Numbered from the stretch's first letter, positions 26,516 through 37,932 are shown. The stretch: DNA of 64,000 nucleotides from Geomonas azotofigens (GCF_018919395.1 NZ_JAHLME010000007.1:62001-126000); one strand, 5' to 3'. Program-made: numbers and translations. Notes: generated from the sequence alone by a model not told the origin.

Positions 26516-26600
26516 ACGGGTCTTCGGGACTTGTACTCCTCCGGTGTACGCACGCAATCCAACTTATCTGAAATCGAAAAAAGGCAAAGGGACAAAAAAC

Positions 26601-27266
26601 ATGCGAATCTTATCTAGCTCTGTGGGAAGAAAGATCCTGATGTCCATCACGGGTCAGCTCCTGATCATCTTCATCCTGATACACCTGATCGGAAACTCCA
26701 CCATTTTCTTTGGCCCCAACGGCATCAACGCTTATGCTGAGCATCTGCACAGCCTGCCGCCGCTGGTCTGGGCCTTCCGCCTCTTCATGCTGGCAGCCAT
26801 CGCCGTCCACATCTGCTACGGCGTCACGCTGACCCTGGAGAACAAGGCCGCCAACCCCGGCGCCTATGCCGTGAAAAGGAACCTAAAGGCGAGCTTCGCC
26901 TCCGAGAACATGATCTGGACCGGCCTCCTCGTGGCGGCCTTCATCATCTACCACCTGCTCCAGTTCACCATTCATGGCACCCCTGACGTCGTGGTCGGCC
27001 TCGACTCCGCCAACCGTCCGGACGTATTCAGGATGGTGGTGACCAGCTTCGGCAACGGCCTCATCGCCCTGGCCTACATGTTCGCCATGCTGATGCTGTT
27101 CCTGCACCTCTCCCACGGCATCCCGAGCTTCCTGCAGACCATGGGGTGGAACAACGAGAAGACCATCCCGGCCTTCGGTACCGGCGGCAAGGTCATCTCC
27201 GCCCTCCTCATGCTTGCTTACATCTCGATTCCTGCGGTCATCCTGGCCGGCTTATTGAAACTTTAG
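26601..27266 (+). CDS. frdC: Fumarate reductase/succinate dehydrogenase cytochrome b subunit
   Basis: The membrane subunit that carries haem b and connects the menaquinone pool to the FrdAB head. The 221-residue protein has five hydrophobic helices with conserved His residues (IHLIGNS, AVHICYG, IIYHLLQFTIHG, FLHLSHGIPSFLQTMGWN), as in the single-polypeptide, diheme type B. ATG 26601 is chosen because the following residues match the family; the frame is open to 26544 through the leader. In Geobacter one FrdCAB enzyme is known to serve both fumarate reduction and succinate oxidation. Confidence 0.92.
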   Translation: MRILSSSVGRKILMSITGQLLIIFILIHLIGNSTIFFGPNGINAYAEHLHSLPPLVWAFRLFMLAAIAVHICYGVTLTLENKAANPGAYAVKRNLKASFASENMIWTGLLVAAFIIYHLLQFTIHGTPDVVVGLDSANRPDVFRMVVTSFGNGLIALAYMFAMLMLFLHLSHGIPSFLQTMGWNNEKTIPAFGTGGKVISALLMLAYISIPAVILAGLLKL

Positions 27267-27275
27267 GGGGTTCAA

Positions 27276-29929
<2,654 letters not shown>

Positions 29930-29953
29930 GCAGCCCGTATCAAGAAAAACCCG

Positions 29954-29984
29954 GGGCGGAAGGGAAACCTTCCGCCCTTTTTTT
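29954..29984 (+). terminator. Strong intrinsic terminator after frdCAB
   Basis: GGGCGGAAGG pairs with CCTTCCGCCC across a GAAA tetraloop and is followed by seven T. Confidence 0.92.
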
Positions 29985-30070
29985 ATCGGCGGGCACCCGT
30001 TAATTCACTTGATTCCGGTCCCGATTTGCCTTACTTTCTGGCGCAGCCGGCTTCAGCCGATGGGAGCTAT

Positions 30071-30376
30071 ATGGAATCGCTAACTTACGTCTTCGTCGCC
30101 AACATCTTCCTCACCTTCATCGACGCCACCATCGGGTACCACGCCGCACCGGCGCTGGCCGCGCTGGTGGGAAGCGATGAGGAGGAAAACGAGGGGGCGG
30201 TACACGGCATCCGCAGGCTGCTCTCGTTCGTGGTGGCCCTGTACATGTTCTTCAACTGCTTCGCCTATTTCGACCGGGTCGCCTGGCTTTTGTACTGCAC
30301 CACCGTAGTTCTTGCCGTGGACATCACCGCGCAGCTGGTCATCTTCCGCAAGATGGCCGGCCCGAAGGGGCGCTGA
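30071..30376 (+). CDS. Small membrane protein of unknown function
   Basis: A 101-residue protein with three likely membrane helices (about residues 4-35, 48-66 and 69-91) and an acidic loop SDEEENEG between the first two. No family was recognised. A GGGAG ribosome site precedes ATG 30071; the frame is open to 30026. Its stop codon is one base before the start of the FocA/NirC-type transporter gene, so the two are co-expressed and might form a complex, but this is only inference. Confidence 0.7.
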   Translation: MESLTYVFVANIFLTFIDATIGYHAAPALAALVGSDEEENEGAVHGIRRLLSFVVALYMFFNCFAYFDRVAWLLYCTTVVLAVDITAQLVIFRKMAGPKGR

Positions 30377-30377
30377 C

Positions 30378-31193
30378 ATGGAAAAGATGTACCTGACGCC
30401 GGCCGAGACCGTGCGCACCATCGTGGACAACGGCAAGAGGGTGCTGACCCAGTCGCGGCTGCGCACCTTCGTCCTGAGCCTCTTGGCCGGTTTCTACATC
30501 GGCTTCGGCGCCCAGCTGGCCACCGTGGTCACCCAGGACGCCGCCGCCTTCGCCGGCAGGGGCGTGGCCGCACTTTTGGGAGGGAGCGTCTTCTCGCTGG
30601 GGCTCATGCTGGTGGTGATCTGCGGCGCCGAGCTTTTCACCGGGAACAGCCTCCTCACCAGCTCCGCGCTCCATGGCGAGATCACCTGGGGGCAGCTCCT
30701 GGAGAACTGGGGCATCGTCATCGTCGGCAACCTCGCGGGGTCGCTGTTCTTCGCCGCCCTCATGTTCGAATCCCAGCTCTGGATGAACGGGTCCGTAGCG
30801 GAGAGCGCCATCCGGACCGCGACGGCCAAGTGCCAGCTTCCCTTCGGCGTCGCCCTCGTGCGCGGGATCCTGTGCAACTGGCTGGTCTGCCTTGCCGTCT
30901 TCATGGCCACAGCGGCCCGTGACGTCTCCGGCAAGATGCTCGCCTGCTATGCACCCATCACGGCCTTCGTGGCCAGCGGCTTCGAGCACTCCATCGCCAA
31001 CATGTACTTCATCCCGACCGGGCTGTTGCTGGCGGGAAGGCTCGGACGTGAGGTCCCCGGCCTCTCCTGGGGCGCTTTCTTCCGGGACAACCTCCTGCCG
31101 GTCACGCTTGGGAACATCCTGGGCGGTGTGCTCTTCGTGGCCTTCGCCTACTGGTACGTGCACCTGAAGGTCGATGCGCGTCCGCCACGCTGA
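30378..31193 (+). CDS. Formate/nitrite transporter family protein
   Basis: A 271-residue inner-membrane channel of the FocA/NirC family, with six hydrophobic helices, the LAGFYIGFGAQLA and GAELFTGNSL signatures near residues 35-100, and VRGILCNWLVCLAVF plus the FEHSIANMYFIP helix that carries the conserved pore histidine. The family moves formate, nitrite or hydrosulfide; formate is plausible in a Geobacter-type metabolism but not shown. ATG 30378 is nearly contiguous with the upstream membrane protein gene. Confidence 0.9.
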   Translation: MEKMYLTPAETVRTIVDNGKRVLTQSRLRTFVLSLLAGFYIGFGAQLATVVTQDAAAFAGRGVAALLGGSVFSLGLMLVVICGAELFTGNSLLTSSALHGEITWGQLLENWGIVIVGNLAGSLFFAALMFESQLWMNGSVAESAIRTATAKCQLPFGVALVRGILCNWLVCLAVFMATAARDVSGKMLACYAPITAFVASGFEHSIANMYFIPTGLLLAGRLGREVPGLSWGAFFRDNLLPVTLGNILGGVLFVAFAYWYVHLKVDARPPR

Positions 31194-31480
31194 GGGGGGT
31201 GACGGCGATCTGTGTAAGTAATAGATTCATCGCTTCGCGCCGAGACAGTCATTGCACCATGCTGCCTTACTCATTACCTGGCCCAAAGTCAGCACCTTTC
31301 CACTTTGGTTGGCGCTCCACACTCAGGGATAACTGAAAAAAGTGTTTATCAGCTGTCGCTAATGTGTTATTTTTATCGCCCTGCTGTCTTTTTCAGCCGC
31401 GCGCGAGGTAACAGATGAGCGAGATGCGATCTGCCATTGCAAGGTTCACGTCCTGCATATGGAAGAGGGGAGGCTCCACC

Positions 31481-33166
31481 ATGGAGCAACACCTCTTTGA
31501 ACTGCTCTGCATCACGGCGGCCGTCGCCTCGTTTTTTGTCGTTATTCCGACCAACTACCTGCAGCATCTCCCTGCCTACATAAACGTCTGCGTCGCGGTA
31601 TTCGGCGTGCTCGTACTGCTGCTTCTGGTCGAGGCGAGGCGGGGGCGCTACCACACGACCGCGCTCTTCTTCATGTTCCTGGTCCTGCTTAACCTGATCT
31701 GGTTTCCCAACGGCGCCTCGGATGGGAGCCTCCCCTTGTACTATTTCTGCCTGTTGATGTACCTGCCCATCTTTTTCAGGAGACGGGCGCGCTGGCTCCC
31801 CCTGGTCCTGACCTTGCTCGACGCCATCGCCTTGATGGCGTTGGAGTTTCAGTTTCCGGAATGGGTCACCCCGTTCCGCTCCGAACAGGACCGTCTCGCC
31901 GACAACATGGTGGGATTCGCGGTGACCACCGTATGTTGCGCGGTGATGATGTGGTCGCTTTTGAGAAGCTACGAGAGGGAGCAAGGCCGGCTGGTCGCGA
32001 TGAACGAGGAGTTGCAGCAGATGATCGTGGAGCGTGCCGCGGTGGAAGGCGCTTTGGTGGAAAACAGGGAGCTGCTCAACTCGGTGATTGACGGGACCAC
32101 CGACGCGGTCTTCGTCAAGGACGTCAGCGGGCGCTACCTCCTCTTCAACCAGGCCGCCTGTCACATGGCCGGCAAGAGCATGGAACAGGTGCTCGGCAGG
32201 GATGACCGCGAAGTGTTTTCCGCCGGGGTGGCGCAGGCGTTCATGCTGACGGACCAGGAGGTGTTGCGCGACAACCTGGCGCAGACGCTCGAGCAGGAGT
32301 TGGAGGGGGGCGACGGCGAGCGGATCACGCTGGAGGTCATCAAGGGGCCCTTGCACAACAAGCAGGGGGACGTCGTCGGACTTTTCAGTATCGCCCGCGA
32401 CGTCACCCACAGCCGGCGCATGGCGGAGGAACTGCGGCTTTTGAACGAAGAGCTTGAGCGGCGGGTCGCCGAGCGGACGGCGCGGTTGGAAGCGGCGATG
32501 AGGGAGCAGGAGGCGTTCAGCTACTCCGTCTCGCACGACCTGCGCGGCCCCCTGCGGCACATCAACAGCTACGGCTCGATACTTATCGAGGAGTACGGTC
32601 CGACCCTGGAACCAGAGGCGCGGGGGTATCTGGAGCGGATCCGCACCTCCAGCAAGAGGATGGGAGACCTGATTGACGACCTGCTGGAGCTTTCCCGGAT
32701 CGGGCGCTTGGAGTTGAGGCGGGCGACGGTGAGTCTGAGCGAGCTCGCGTTCGGTATCGGCTGCAAGCTCCAGGATGCCGAGCCGGCACGGCGGGTCGAC
32801 CTGCTGATCGAACCGGGGCTACAGGTGCAGGGCGACCGGCTGCTGCTGGAACTGATGCTGGAGAACCTGGTCGGCAACGCGTGGAAGTACTCGAGCGGCA
32901 GGGAACGGGCCAGGATCGAGCTCGGGGCCTGCACCCATGAAGGTGAAGAGACCTTTTTCATCAGGGACAATGGCGTCGGGTTCGACATGGCGTACCAGGA
33001 CAAGCTGTTCGGGGCGTTCCAGCGGCTGCACGGCTCCGAGTTCGAGGGGACGGGCATCGGGCTGGCCACGGTGAAACGGATCGTCGAGCGGCACGGCGGC
33101 ACGGTCTGGGCCAAAGGGGTGGTGGATGAGGGTGCCACCGTCTACTTCACCCTGCCAGGGGCCTAG
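31481..33166 (+). CDS. Membrane PAS-domain sensor histidine kinase
   Basis: A 561-residue kinase. Residues 1-165 hold about five or six membrane helices with almost no soluble loop, followed by a short coiled coil, a PAS domain (about 190-310: LLNSVIDGTTDAVFVKDVSGRYLLFNQAA), a second coiled coil, HisKA with SYSVSHDLRGPLRHINSYG, and the ATP domain with NLVGNAWKYSS and the GTGIGLATVKRI box. The partner regulator is not adjacent. GGGGAGG supports ATG 31481; ATG 31415 with GAGG is the alternative, adding 22 residues. A hydrolase gene starts three bases after the stop. Confidence 0.86.
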   Translation: MEQHLFELLCITAAVASFFVVIPTNYLQHLPAYINVCVAVFGVLVLLLLVEARRGRYHTTALFFMFLVLLNLIWFPNGASDGSLPLYYFCLLMYLPIFFRRRARWLPLVLTLLDAIALMALEFQFPEWVTPFRSEQDRLADNMVGFAVTTVCCAVMMWSLLRSYEREQGRLVAMNEELQQMIVERAAVEGALVENRELLNSVIDGTTDAVFVKDVSGRYLLFNQAACHMAGKSMEQVLGRDDREVFSAGVAQAFMLTDQEVLRDNLAQTLEQELEGGDGERITLEVIKGPLHNKQGDVVGLFSIARDVTHSRRMAEELRLLNEELERRVAERTARLEAAMREQEAFSYSVSHDLRGPLRHINSYGSILIEEYGPTLEPEARGYLERIRTSSKRMGDLIDDLLELSRIGRLELRRATVSLSELAFGIGCKLQDAEPARRVDLLIEPGLQVQGDRLLLELMLENLVGNAWKYSSGRERARIELGACTHEGEETFFIRDNGVGFDMAYQDKLFGAFQRLHGSEFEGTGIGLATVKRIVERHGGTVWAKGVVDEGATVYFTLPGA

Positions 33167-33169
33167 AAG

Positions 33170-33916
33170 GTGCATGGCGTGCGACGGATTGGCCGGTTGC
33201 TGCTCGTCTGCCTGGTGGCCCTCGTGCTGAGCGCGGCGTCCTGGCCGCGGCAACTGCTCTACTTCCCGACCCATCACGACCGCGCCAACGGCCTGACGCC
33301 GTGGGTCGAGCAGGGCGAGCTCATCGGCTTTGCCCGGACCGTTCCCGGCCCAAAGAACGTCTGGCTCATGCTGCACGGAAACGGGGGGCAAGCCGCTGAT
33401 CGTGCCTACGCGCTCCCCTCGTTTGCCGCCGCCGACAGCGTCTACATCCTGGAGTACCCCGGCTACGGCCGGCGCCCCGGTGAGCCCTCGAAGGAGTCGC
33501 TGGACCAGGCGGCGCGGCAGGCGTACCTTCTGCTCCGACGGCAGTATCCGGCGACGCCGGTCTGCGTGGTGGGGGAATCCCTGGGGAGCGGTCCCGCCTG
33601 CTCGCTGGCCGAGGCCGAGCCGCCGCCGGACAAGATCGTGCTGGTGGCGCCTTTTGACAAGTTGCACCGGGTGGGGCAGCACCACTACTGGTTTCTGCCG
33701 GTGCGTCTGCTTCTGCCCGACGACTGGGACAATATCGAGGCCCTCAAGGGGTACCGGGGGAGGGTGGAGATCTTCGGCGCCAGGGAGGACAAGGTGATCC
33801 CGATGAAATTCGCCAAGGCCCTGGCGGAGAGCAGGCCGGGGACGGTGTTCCGCGAGATCGAGGGGGGGCACAACGACTGGGCGACGCCGGGGCGGGTCAG
33901 CATCAGGAACCCTTGA
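33170..33916 (+). CDS. Alpha/beta hydrolase
   Basis: A 248-residue exported or membrane-anchored hydrolase. A hydrophobic N-terminal helix (about residues 7-25) precedes the oxyanion motif LMLHGNGGQ, the nucleophile elbow GESLGSGPA, the acid in GAREDKVIP and the His in GGHNDW. The catalytic triad is intact. Substrate is unknown. It starts with GTG three bases after the kinase stop codon, so both are likely on one transcript. Confidence 0.82.
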   Translation: MHGVRRIGRLLLVCLVALVLSAASWPRQLLYFPTHHDRANGLTPWVEQGELIGFARTVPGPKNVWLMLHGNGGQAADRAYALPSFAAADSVYILEYPGYGRRPGEPSKESLDQAARQAYLLLRRQYPATPVCVVGESLGSGPACSLAEAEPPPDKIVLVAPFDKLHRVGQHHYWFLPVRLLLPDDWDNIEALKGYRGRVEIFGAREDKVIPMKFAKALAESRPGTVFREIEGGHNDWATPGRVSIRNP

Positions 33917-33929
33917 AAACAAAAAGCTT

Positions 33930-34032
33930 CAACGCGAAGGCGCAAAGCCGCGAAGCCGCTAAGAAAGGCGGGAGATCCGGGTTATCCCCAGGGCATCTCT
34001 TTGCGCCTCTGCGCCTTTGCGTCTTCGCGTTA
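33930..34032. repeat. CGCAAAG inverted-repeat element, copy 2
   Basis: AACGCGAAGGCGCAAAGCCGC faces CTGCGCCTTTGCGTCTTCGCGTTA across about 55 bases, between the hydrolase gene and the rubrerythrin terminator. Confidence 0.7.
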
Positions 34033-34056
34033 GGGCTTTGTGGTGTTGAAACAAAA

Positions 34057-34080
34057 GGCGCCGCCGATTTTGGCGGCGCC
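34057..34080 (-). terminator. Intrinsic terminator after rubrerythrin gene
   Basis: GGCGCCGCC faces GGCGGCGCC across six bases. On the minus strand TTTT follows, ending the rubrerythrin transcript; on the plus strand TTCCTTTT follows, so it may serve both directions. Confidence 0.8.
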
Positions 34081-34087
34081 TTCCTTT

Positions 34088-34588
34088 TCAGGCGATCCTG
34101 GTGAACTTCTCCTTGGGGACCATGCAGACCGCACACTTGTCGGGGGCCTCGTCGTAGACGGTGTTGCCGCAGACTTCGCAGACGTAGACGGCACGGTCGG
34201 CGAGATCGACGCCGTTTTGCACCGCCGCCAGCGCCTGCTGGTACAGATCGTGATGGACTTCTTCCACCGCTAGGGCGAACTTGAAGGAGTTCTCCGCGGC
34301 GCGGTGCCCCTCCTGCTTCGCCTGCTCGAGAAACGGCGGGTACATCTTCTGGAATTCGAAACCTTCTCCCTCGATGGCCTCTTTCAGGTTATCGACGGTG
34401 CTCTTGATCCCGTCCATGGCGCGCAGATGCGCATGGGCGTGCACCGTTTCGGCGTGTGCCGCGGCCCGAAACAGCTTGGCCACCTGCGGCAGCCCCTCCG
34501 CTTCCGCCTTCTTGGCAAAGGCGAGGTATTTACGGTTGGCTTGGCTCTCTCCGGCAAAGGCCTCGGCAAGGTTGTCCCTGGTCGACAT
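34088..34588 (-). CDS. rbr: Rubrerythrin
   Basis: A non-haem diiron peroxidase that protects anaerobes from hydrogen peroxide. The 166-residue protein has the N-terminal ferritin-like four-helix domain with AFAGESQANRKY and AHAETVHAHAHL, and a C-terminal rubredoxin domain YVCEVCGNTVYDEAPDKCAVC with four cysteines for iron. GAGGAGGAAGAG before ATG 34588 supports this start; the frame is open to 34651. It is monocistronic, with promoter at 34624-34651. Confidence 0.94.
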   Translation of the reverse strand: MSTRDNLAEAFAGESQANRKYLAFAKKAEAEGLPQVAKLFRAAAHAETVHAHAHLRAMDGIKSTVDNLKEAIEGEGFEFQKMYPPFLEQAKQEGHRAAENSFKFALAVEEVHHDLYQQALAAVQNGVDLADRAVYVCEVCGNTVYDEAPDKCAVCMVPKEKFTRIA

Positions 34589-34623
34589 CTCTTCCTCCTC
34601 GTTATGGGTAAATGTGCAGCATG

Positions 34624-34651
34624 AATATAACGAGGCATCTGTCCCCGTCAA
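34624..34651 (-). promoter_or_regulatory. Promoter of rubrerythrin gene
   Basis: On the minus strand, TTGACG (34651-34646) and TATATT (34629-34624) with a 16-base spacer, about 35 bases before the start codon. Confidence 0.55.
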
Positions 34652-34723
34652 GGCGCCGGGTACATTATATTTGTCTGATATGTATACGTTTTTCGGTCCG
34701 GATCGCCCGCGGGCGGGGTTGTC

Positions 34724-34751
34724 TTGACATTAACATACGCCAATGTACTCT
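34724..34751 (+). promoter_or_regulatory. Promoter of exoD-like gene
   Basis: TTGACA at 34724-34729 and TACTCT at 34746-34751 with a 16-base spacer, about 50 bases before ATG 34805. Confidence 0.5.
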
Positions 34752-34804
34752 TCGTGGGTGTTGCGGCAAGAGTGTCGCTATCGGCGGCACCTGCGAGGTG
34801 GCGC

Positions 34805-35389
34805 ATGGCGCGTGAGATCACCACTCTTCAGGAGATGCTCGACCGGATCGGAGATTCCGCTGACGATGCGGGGCACGTCACCTTGGGGAAAATTGTGGAA
34901 TCGGTGGGGAACCGGTCCTTCGGGCCGCTGCTGCTCATGGTGGGGGTGATCGCCGCTTCGCCGCTCAGCGGCATGCCGGGGGTGCCGACCGCCACCGGTT
35001 TTCTGATCCTCCTGATCGCGGTGCAGCTGTTTTTCCGTCGAGATCACTTCTGGCTCCCCAAGTGGTTGCTCCGGCGCTCCCTGGCTGAGGACAAGGTGCT
35101 CACGGCGATCAGGTGGCTGCGCCCCGTGGCGCGCTTCATCGACCGGTGGCTGCGTCCACGCCTGCCTGCGCTGATCAGGGGGGGGAGCATCTACCTGATC
35201 TCGTTCATCTGCGCGTCCATAGCGGTCGTGATGCCGATGATGGAGTTGGTCCCCTTCTCCGCGCATGGCGCCGGGCTGGCCCTTTCCGCCTTCGGTCTCG
35301 CTCTTATCTCGCGCGACGGGCTGCTGGCGCTGATCGCGTTCGTGGTGACGGCGGTGAGTCTCGGTGTTGTGATCTACCAGTTCAGCTAG
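34805..35389 (+). CDS. ExoD-family exopolysaccharide synthesis protein
   Basis: A 194-residue membrane protein. It has the ExoD pattern: LGKIVESVGNRSFGPLLLMVGVIAASPLSGMPGVPT, then LIAVQLFF and a long hydrophobic C-terminal half with about three more helices. ExoD was named for an exopolysaccharide and alkali-tolerance phenotype in rhizobia; its biochemical role is unclear. The start at 34805 follows GAGGTGGCGC. It is convergent with the cupin gene, whose stop codon lies ten bases away. Confidence 0.78.
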   Translation: MAREITTLQEMLDRIGDSADDAGHVTLGKIVESVGNRSFGPLLLMVGVIAASPLSGMPGVPTATGFLILLIAVQLFFRRDHFWLPKWLLRRSLAEDKVLTAIRWLRPVARFIDRWLRPRLPALIRGGSIYLISFICASIAVVMPMMELVPFSAHGAGLALSAFGLALISRDGLLALIAFVVTAVSLGVVIYQFS

Positions 35390-35398
35390 GCCGGCAGG

Positions 35399-35722
35399 TC
35401 AGGGAAGGTACTCCTCGCGCACCGGGGAGAACACCTCGATCGCCACGGACTCCTCGACTATCTCGGCGTTATGCCGCGCGTCCCCCGCGATGCACCAGCT
35501 GTCCCCCGGCAACACCTCCTGGATGTTCCCGTCGATGTTGAGCCTGATCCGGCCGCTCACCAGGTACCCGGTCTGTTCGTGGGGGTGGCTGTGCGGCGGC
35601 AGCAGCGCACCCTTTTCCAGCAGGAACTCCACCATCAGAGTCTTCGCCCCGTGCACCAGGGTCTTCTGCCGGATTCCCGGCAGCACCTGCTGATATCCCT
35701 CGTCGCTTCTCTTTTCGAACAT
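35399..35722 (-). CDS. Small cupin-domain protein
   Basis: A 107-residue single cupin barrel. Metal-binding residues appear in LLPPHSHPHEQTGYLVSGRIRL (two or three His and a Glu) and in the second motif GDSWCIAGDARHNAEI. Such proteins bind a metal and act as sugar-phosphate isomerases, dioxygenases or ligand sensors; nothing here decides. A strong AGAGGAGG ribosome site precedes the start. It lies before trmL on the same strand. Confidence 0.8.
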   Translation of the reverse strand: MFEKRSDEGYQQVLPGIRQKTLVHGAKTLMVEFLLEKGALLPPHSHPHEQTGYLVSGRIRLNIDGNIQEVLPGDSWCIAGDARHNAEIVEESVAIEVFSPVREEYLP

Positions 35723-35757
35723 CTTTCCTCCTCTTGATTGGTTCCGCCGGGGAATAT

Positions 35758-36234
35758 TCAGGCGCCCTCAAGCGCGCCGGTCTGGCGCAGCGCCTCGTAC
35801 AGCACGATGCCGGCCGAGGTGGAGAGGTTCAGGCTGCGCACTTTTCCCGTGATCGGGATCCGCACCGCCGTCTCAGGGTTCGCCTCGATGAGCTCCTCGG
35901 GGAGCCCCTTGGTCTCCTTGCCGAACACGATGAAGTCGCCGGGACAAAAGCGGAACTGCAGGTAGCTTTGGGGCGCCTTCTTGCTGGTGTAGATGAAGCG
36001 CCCCTGCGGGAACGCCTCTTTCAGCGCGGCGAGGTCGTCCCAGTAGCGGATGTCGACCTCGCTCCAGTAATCGAGCCCGGCGCGCTTCAGGTAGCGGTCG
36101 TCGGTGGAGAAGCCGAGCTTGCCGACCAGGTGCAGGATGGTCCCGGTGGCGCCGCAGAGACGGGCGATGTTGCCCGTGTTGGGTGGAATCTCGGGCTCCA
36201 CCAGCACTATGTGAAATGGTTGCCGCAAGGACAT
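35758..36234 (-). CDS. trmL: tRNA (cytidine(34)-2'-O)-methyltransferase TrmL
   Basis: A SPOUT methyltransferase that methylates the 2'-O of the wobble base in some Leu tRNAs. The 158-residue protein has the family start HIVLVEPEIPPNTGNIARLC, FIVFGKETKGLPEEL (motif 2) and the knot motif VRSLNLSTSAGIVLYEALRQ. Length is typical. I prefer ATG 36234 because GAGG precedes it; ATG 36246 is four codons longer. Confidence 0.92.
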   Translation of the reverse strand: MSLRQPFHIVLVEPEIPPNTGNIARLCGATGTILHLVGKLGFSTDDRYLKRAGLDYWSEVDIRYWDDLAALKEAFPQGRFIYTSKKAPQSYLQFRFCPGDFIVFGKETKGLPEELIEANPETAVRIPITGKVRSLNLSTSAGIVLYEALRQTGALEGA

Positions 36235-36439
36235 CGGAGACCTCATGATGGTTACGTTTCAGGTGACGAAAAAGGGCTCTGTCAGAGAAAAAATCGACAC
36301 AGGATGAGCCAAATTTTGACCCCGAAGATGAGCTTCCAGAACAGGTGATATTAGTAGCGCAAAGCCAAAAATAAGGCAAAGAGAAACGGCTAAAAGCCAG
36401 TAACGGCGGGAGGTTGTCTGGGGGGCAGGTTCTGTAAGC

Positions 36440-36468
36440 TTGCAATTTATCGACAGATAGTCTATGAT
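36440..36468 (+). promoter_or_regulatory. Promoter of trpB
   Basis: TTGCAA at 36440-36445 and TATGAT at 36463-36468 with an exact 17-base spacer. The leader would be only about 25 bases, too short for a trp-type attenuator. Confidence 0.65.
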
Positions 36469-36498
36469 GCCCCCCTCACACACCTACCGGAGGCAACT

Positions 36499-37689
36499 TT
36501 GGACACGCCTGACAACAGTGGTCACTTCGGCCGTTTCGGCGGCAGATACGTATCGGAAACGCTCATGCCGGCGCTGCTCGAACTCGAGCAAGCGTACAAC
36601 CATTTTCGCACCGAAAAGGGGTTCCAGGAGGAGTACGCCTACTACCTGCGCCAGTATGTCGGCCGCCCGAACCCGCTCTACTTCGCCGAGAAATTGAGCC
36701 GTAAAATGGGGGGCGCGAAGATCTATCTGAAGCGCGAGGACCTGAACCACACCGGCGCGCACAAGGTCAACAACACCATCGGCCAGGGCCTGCTCGCCAA
36801 GCGGATGGGGAAGAAGAAGGTGATCGCCGAGACCGGCGCCGGGCAGCACGGCGTGGCGACGGCGACGGTGGCGGCGCTCTTCGGCATGGAGTGCGAGGTG
36901 TTCATGGGCGAGGAGGATATCCGCCGCCAGTCCCTGAACGTGTTCCGGATGAAACTGCTCGGGGCCAAGGTAACGCCGGTCAGCTCCGGCACCGCGACCC
37001 TGAAGGACGCCATGAACGAGGCGATGCGCCAGTGGGTGACCTACGTGGAAGACACCTTCTACATCATCGGCACCGTCGCCGGCCCCCATCCCTACCCGGT
37101 GATGGTGCGCGACTTCCAGGCCATCATCGGCCAGGAGGCGAGGGCGCAGCACCTGGAGGCCGAGGGGAGGCTTCCTGATTACCTGGTCGCGGCGGTAGGT
37201 GGCGGCAGCAACGCCATCGGGCTCTTCCACCCCTTCGTCAATGACGAATCCGTAAAGATGATCGGCGTCGAAGCCGCCGGCTACGGCATCGACAGCGGCA
37301 AGCATGCGGCGCCGCTTTCCGCCGGCAGCGTCGGTGTGCTGCACGGCAACAAAACCTACCTCCTGCAGGACGAGTACGGTCAGATCGCCCATGCCCATTC
37401 CATCTCGGCCGGATTGGACTACCCGGGCGTGGGACCGGAGCACTCGTACCTAAAAGAGATCGGACGGGCCAGCTATGTCTCCGTCACCGATGACGAGGCC
37501 CTGGACGCATTCCAGGTGCTGACCCGCGAAGAGGGGATCATCCCCGCACTGGAGTCTTCCCACGCGGTCGCCCACGCGCTGCGTCTGGCTCCGACACTTT
37601 CCGCCAATGAGAGCATCGTCGTCTGTCTGTCGGGCAGAGGCGACAAGGACATCCATACCGTGGCAGATGTTATGGGGGTGCAGCTTTAA
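36499..37689 (+). CDS. trpB: Tryptophan synthase beta chain
   Basis: TrpB joins indole and serine to tryptophan with pyridoxal phosphate. The 396-residue protein is of the TrpB1 type: [16 protein letters not shown], the PLP lysine K89 in [22 protein letters not shown], and the phosphate loop GGGSNA. It starts with TTG 36499 behind CCGGAGG. It stands alone with its own promoter and terminator (37716-37745), and is 29 kb from trpA, with which it normally forms one operon and a heterotetramer. Confidence 0.96.
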   Translation: MDTPDNSGHFGRFGGRYVSETLMPALLELEQAYNHFRTEKGFQEEYAYYLRQYVGRPNPLYFAEKLSRKMGGAKIYLKREDLNHTGAHKVNNTIGQGLLAKRMGKKKVIAETGAGQHGVATATVAALFGMECEVFMGEEDIRRQSLNVFRMKLLGAKVTPVSSGTATLKDAMNEAMRQWVTYVEDTFYIIGTVAGPHPYPVMVRDFQAIIGQEARAQHLEAEGRLPDYLVAAVGGGSNAIGLFHPFVNDESVKMIGVEAAGYGIDSGKHAAPLSAGSVGVLHGNKTYLLQDEYGQIAHAHSISAGLDYPGVGPEHSYLKEIGRASYVSVTDDEALDAFQVLTREEGIIPALESSHAVAHALRLAPTLSANESIVVCLSGRGDKDIHTVADVMGVQL

Positions 37690-37715
37690 TATAGAAAATT
37701 CGAGGCTTTAGTGGG

Positions 37716-37745
37716 GGAGCTCCGCTGGGCGGGGCTCCTTTTTTA
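37716..37745 (+). terminator. Intrinsic terminator after trpB
   Basis: GGAGCTCCGC pairs with GCGGGGCTCC (one G-U) across three bases, followed by six T. Confidence 0.85.
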
Positions 37746-37777
37746 TTCGACTTTATTGTAAAAAACTAATGTACTGC

Positions 37778-37805
37778 TTGCAATTCTGTCGGGTTTGATT
37801 ACACT
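37778..37805 (+). promoter_or_regulatory. Promoter of SLT-like lipoprotein gene
   Basis: TTGCAA at 37778-37783 and TACACT at 37800-37805, 16 bases apart. The leader of about 115 bases holds ATTGGC..GCCAAT and CCAAT..ATTGG pairings and a possible coupled small ORF. Confidence 0.45.
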
Positions 37806-37842
37806 GATAACCTCAGATTGGCGACGAGCCAATGTGATTCCA

Positions 37843-37932
37843 ATGAAAGGAGATGATTGGCGCGGGCTTCACTACCGACATTTAGTATCTCTACCTAAAG
37901 CCGGCAAAAGCCATATCAACAGCGATTTATGA
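37843..37932 (+). CDS. Possible 29-codon ORF coupled to SLT-like gene
   Basis: ATG 37843 opens a 29-residue frame (MKGDDWRGLHYRH...) whose TGA overlaps the ATG of the next gene as ATGA. The downstream gene has no visible Shine-Dalgarno, which would fit translational coupling. The small ORF also lacks a clear ribosome site, so support is weak. Confidence 0.22.
   Translation: MKGDDWRGLHYRHLVSLPKAGKSHINSDL

Larger units (their letters stand above)
26167..26600. other. 434-base regulatory gap between tgt and frdC
   Basis: The divergent gap holds an AT-rich left half with the promoter at 26337-26365 and an inverted repeat TTGTAT..ATACAA just before it. The right half is abruptly GC-rich, with nested hairpins and a possible 22-codon ORF. 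No tRNA or known riboswitch was recognised. Confidence 0.6.

Noticed and set aside
30764-30785. tRNA T-arm-like string TTCGAATCCC
   Set aside because: It lies inside the FocA/NirC-type gene, and no acceptor stem or other tRNA arms surround it.
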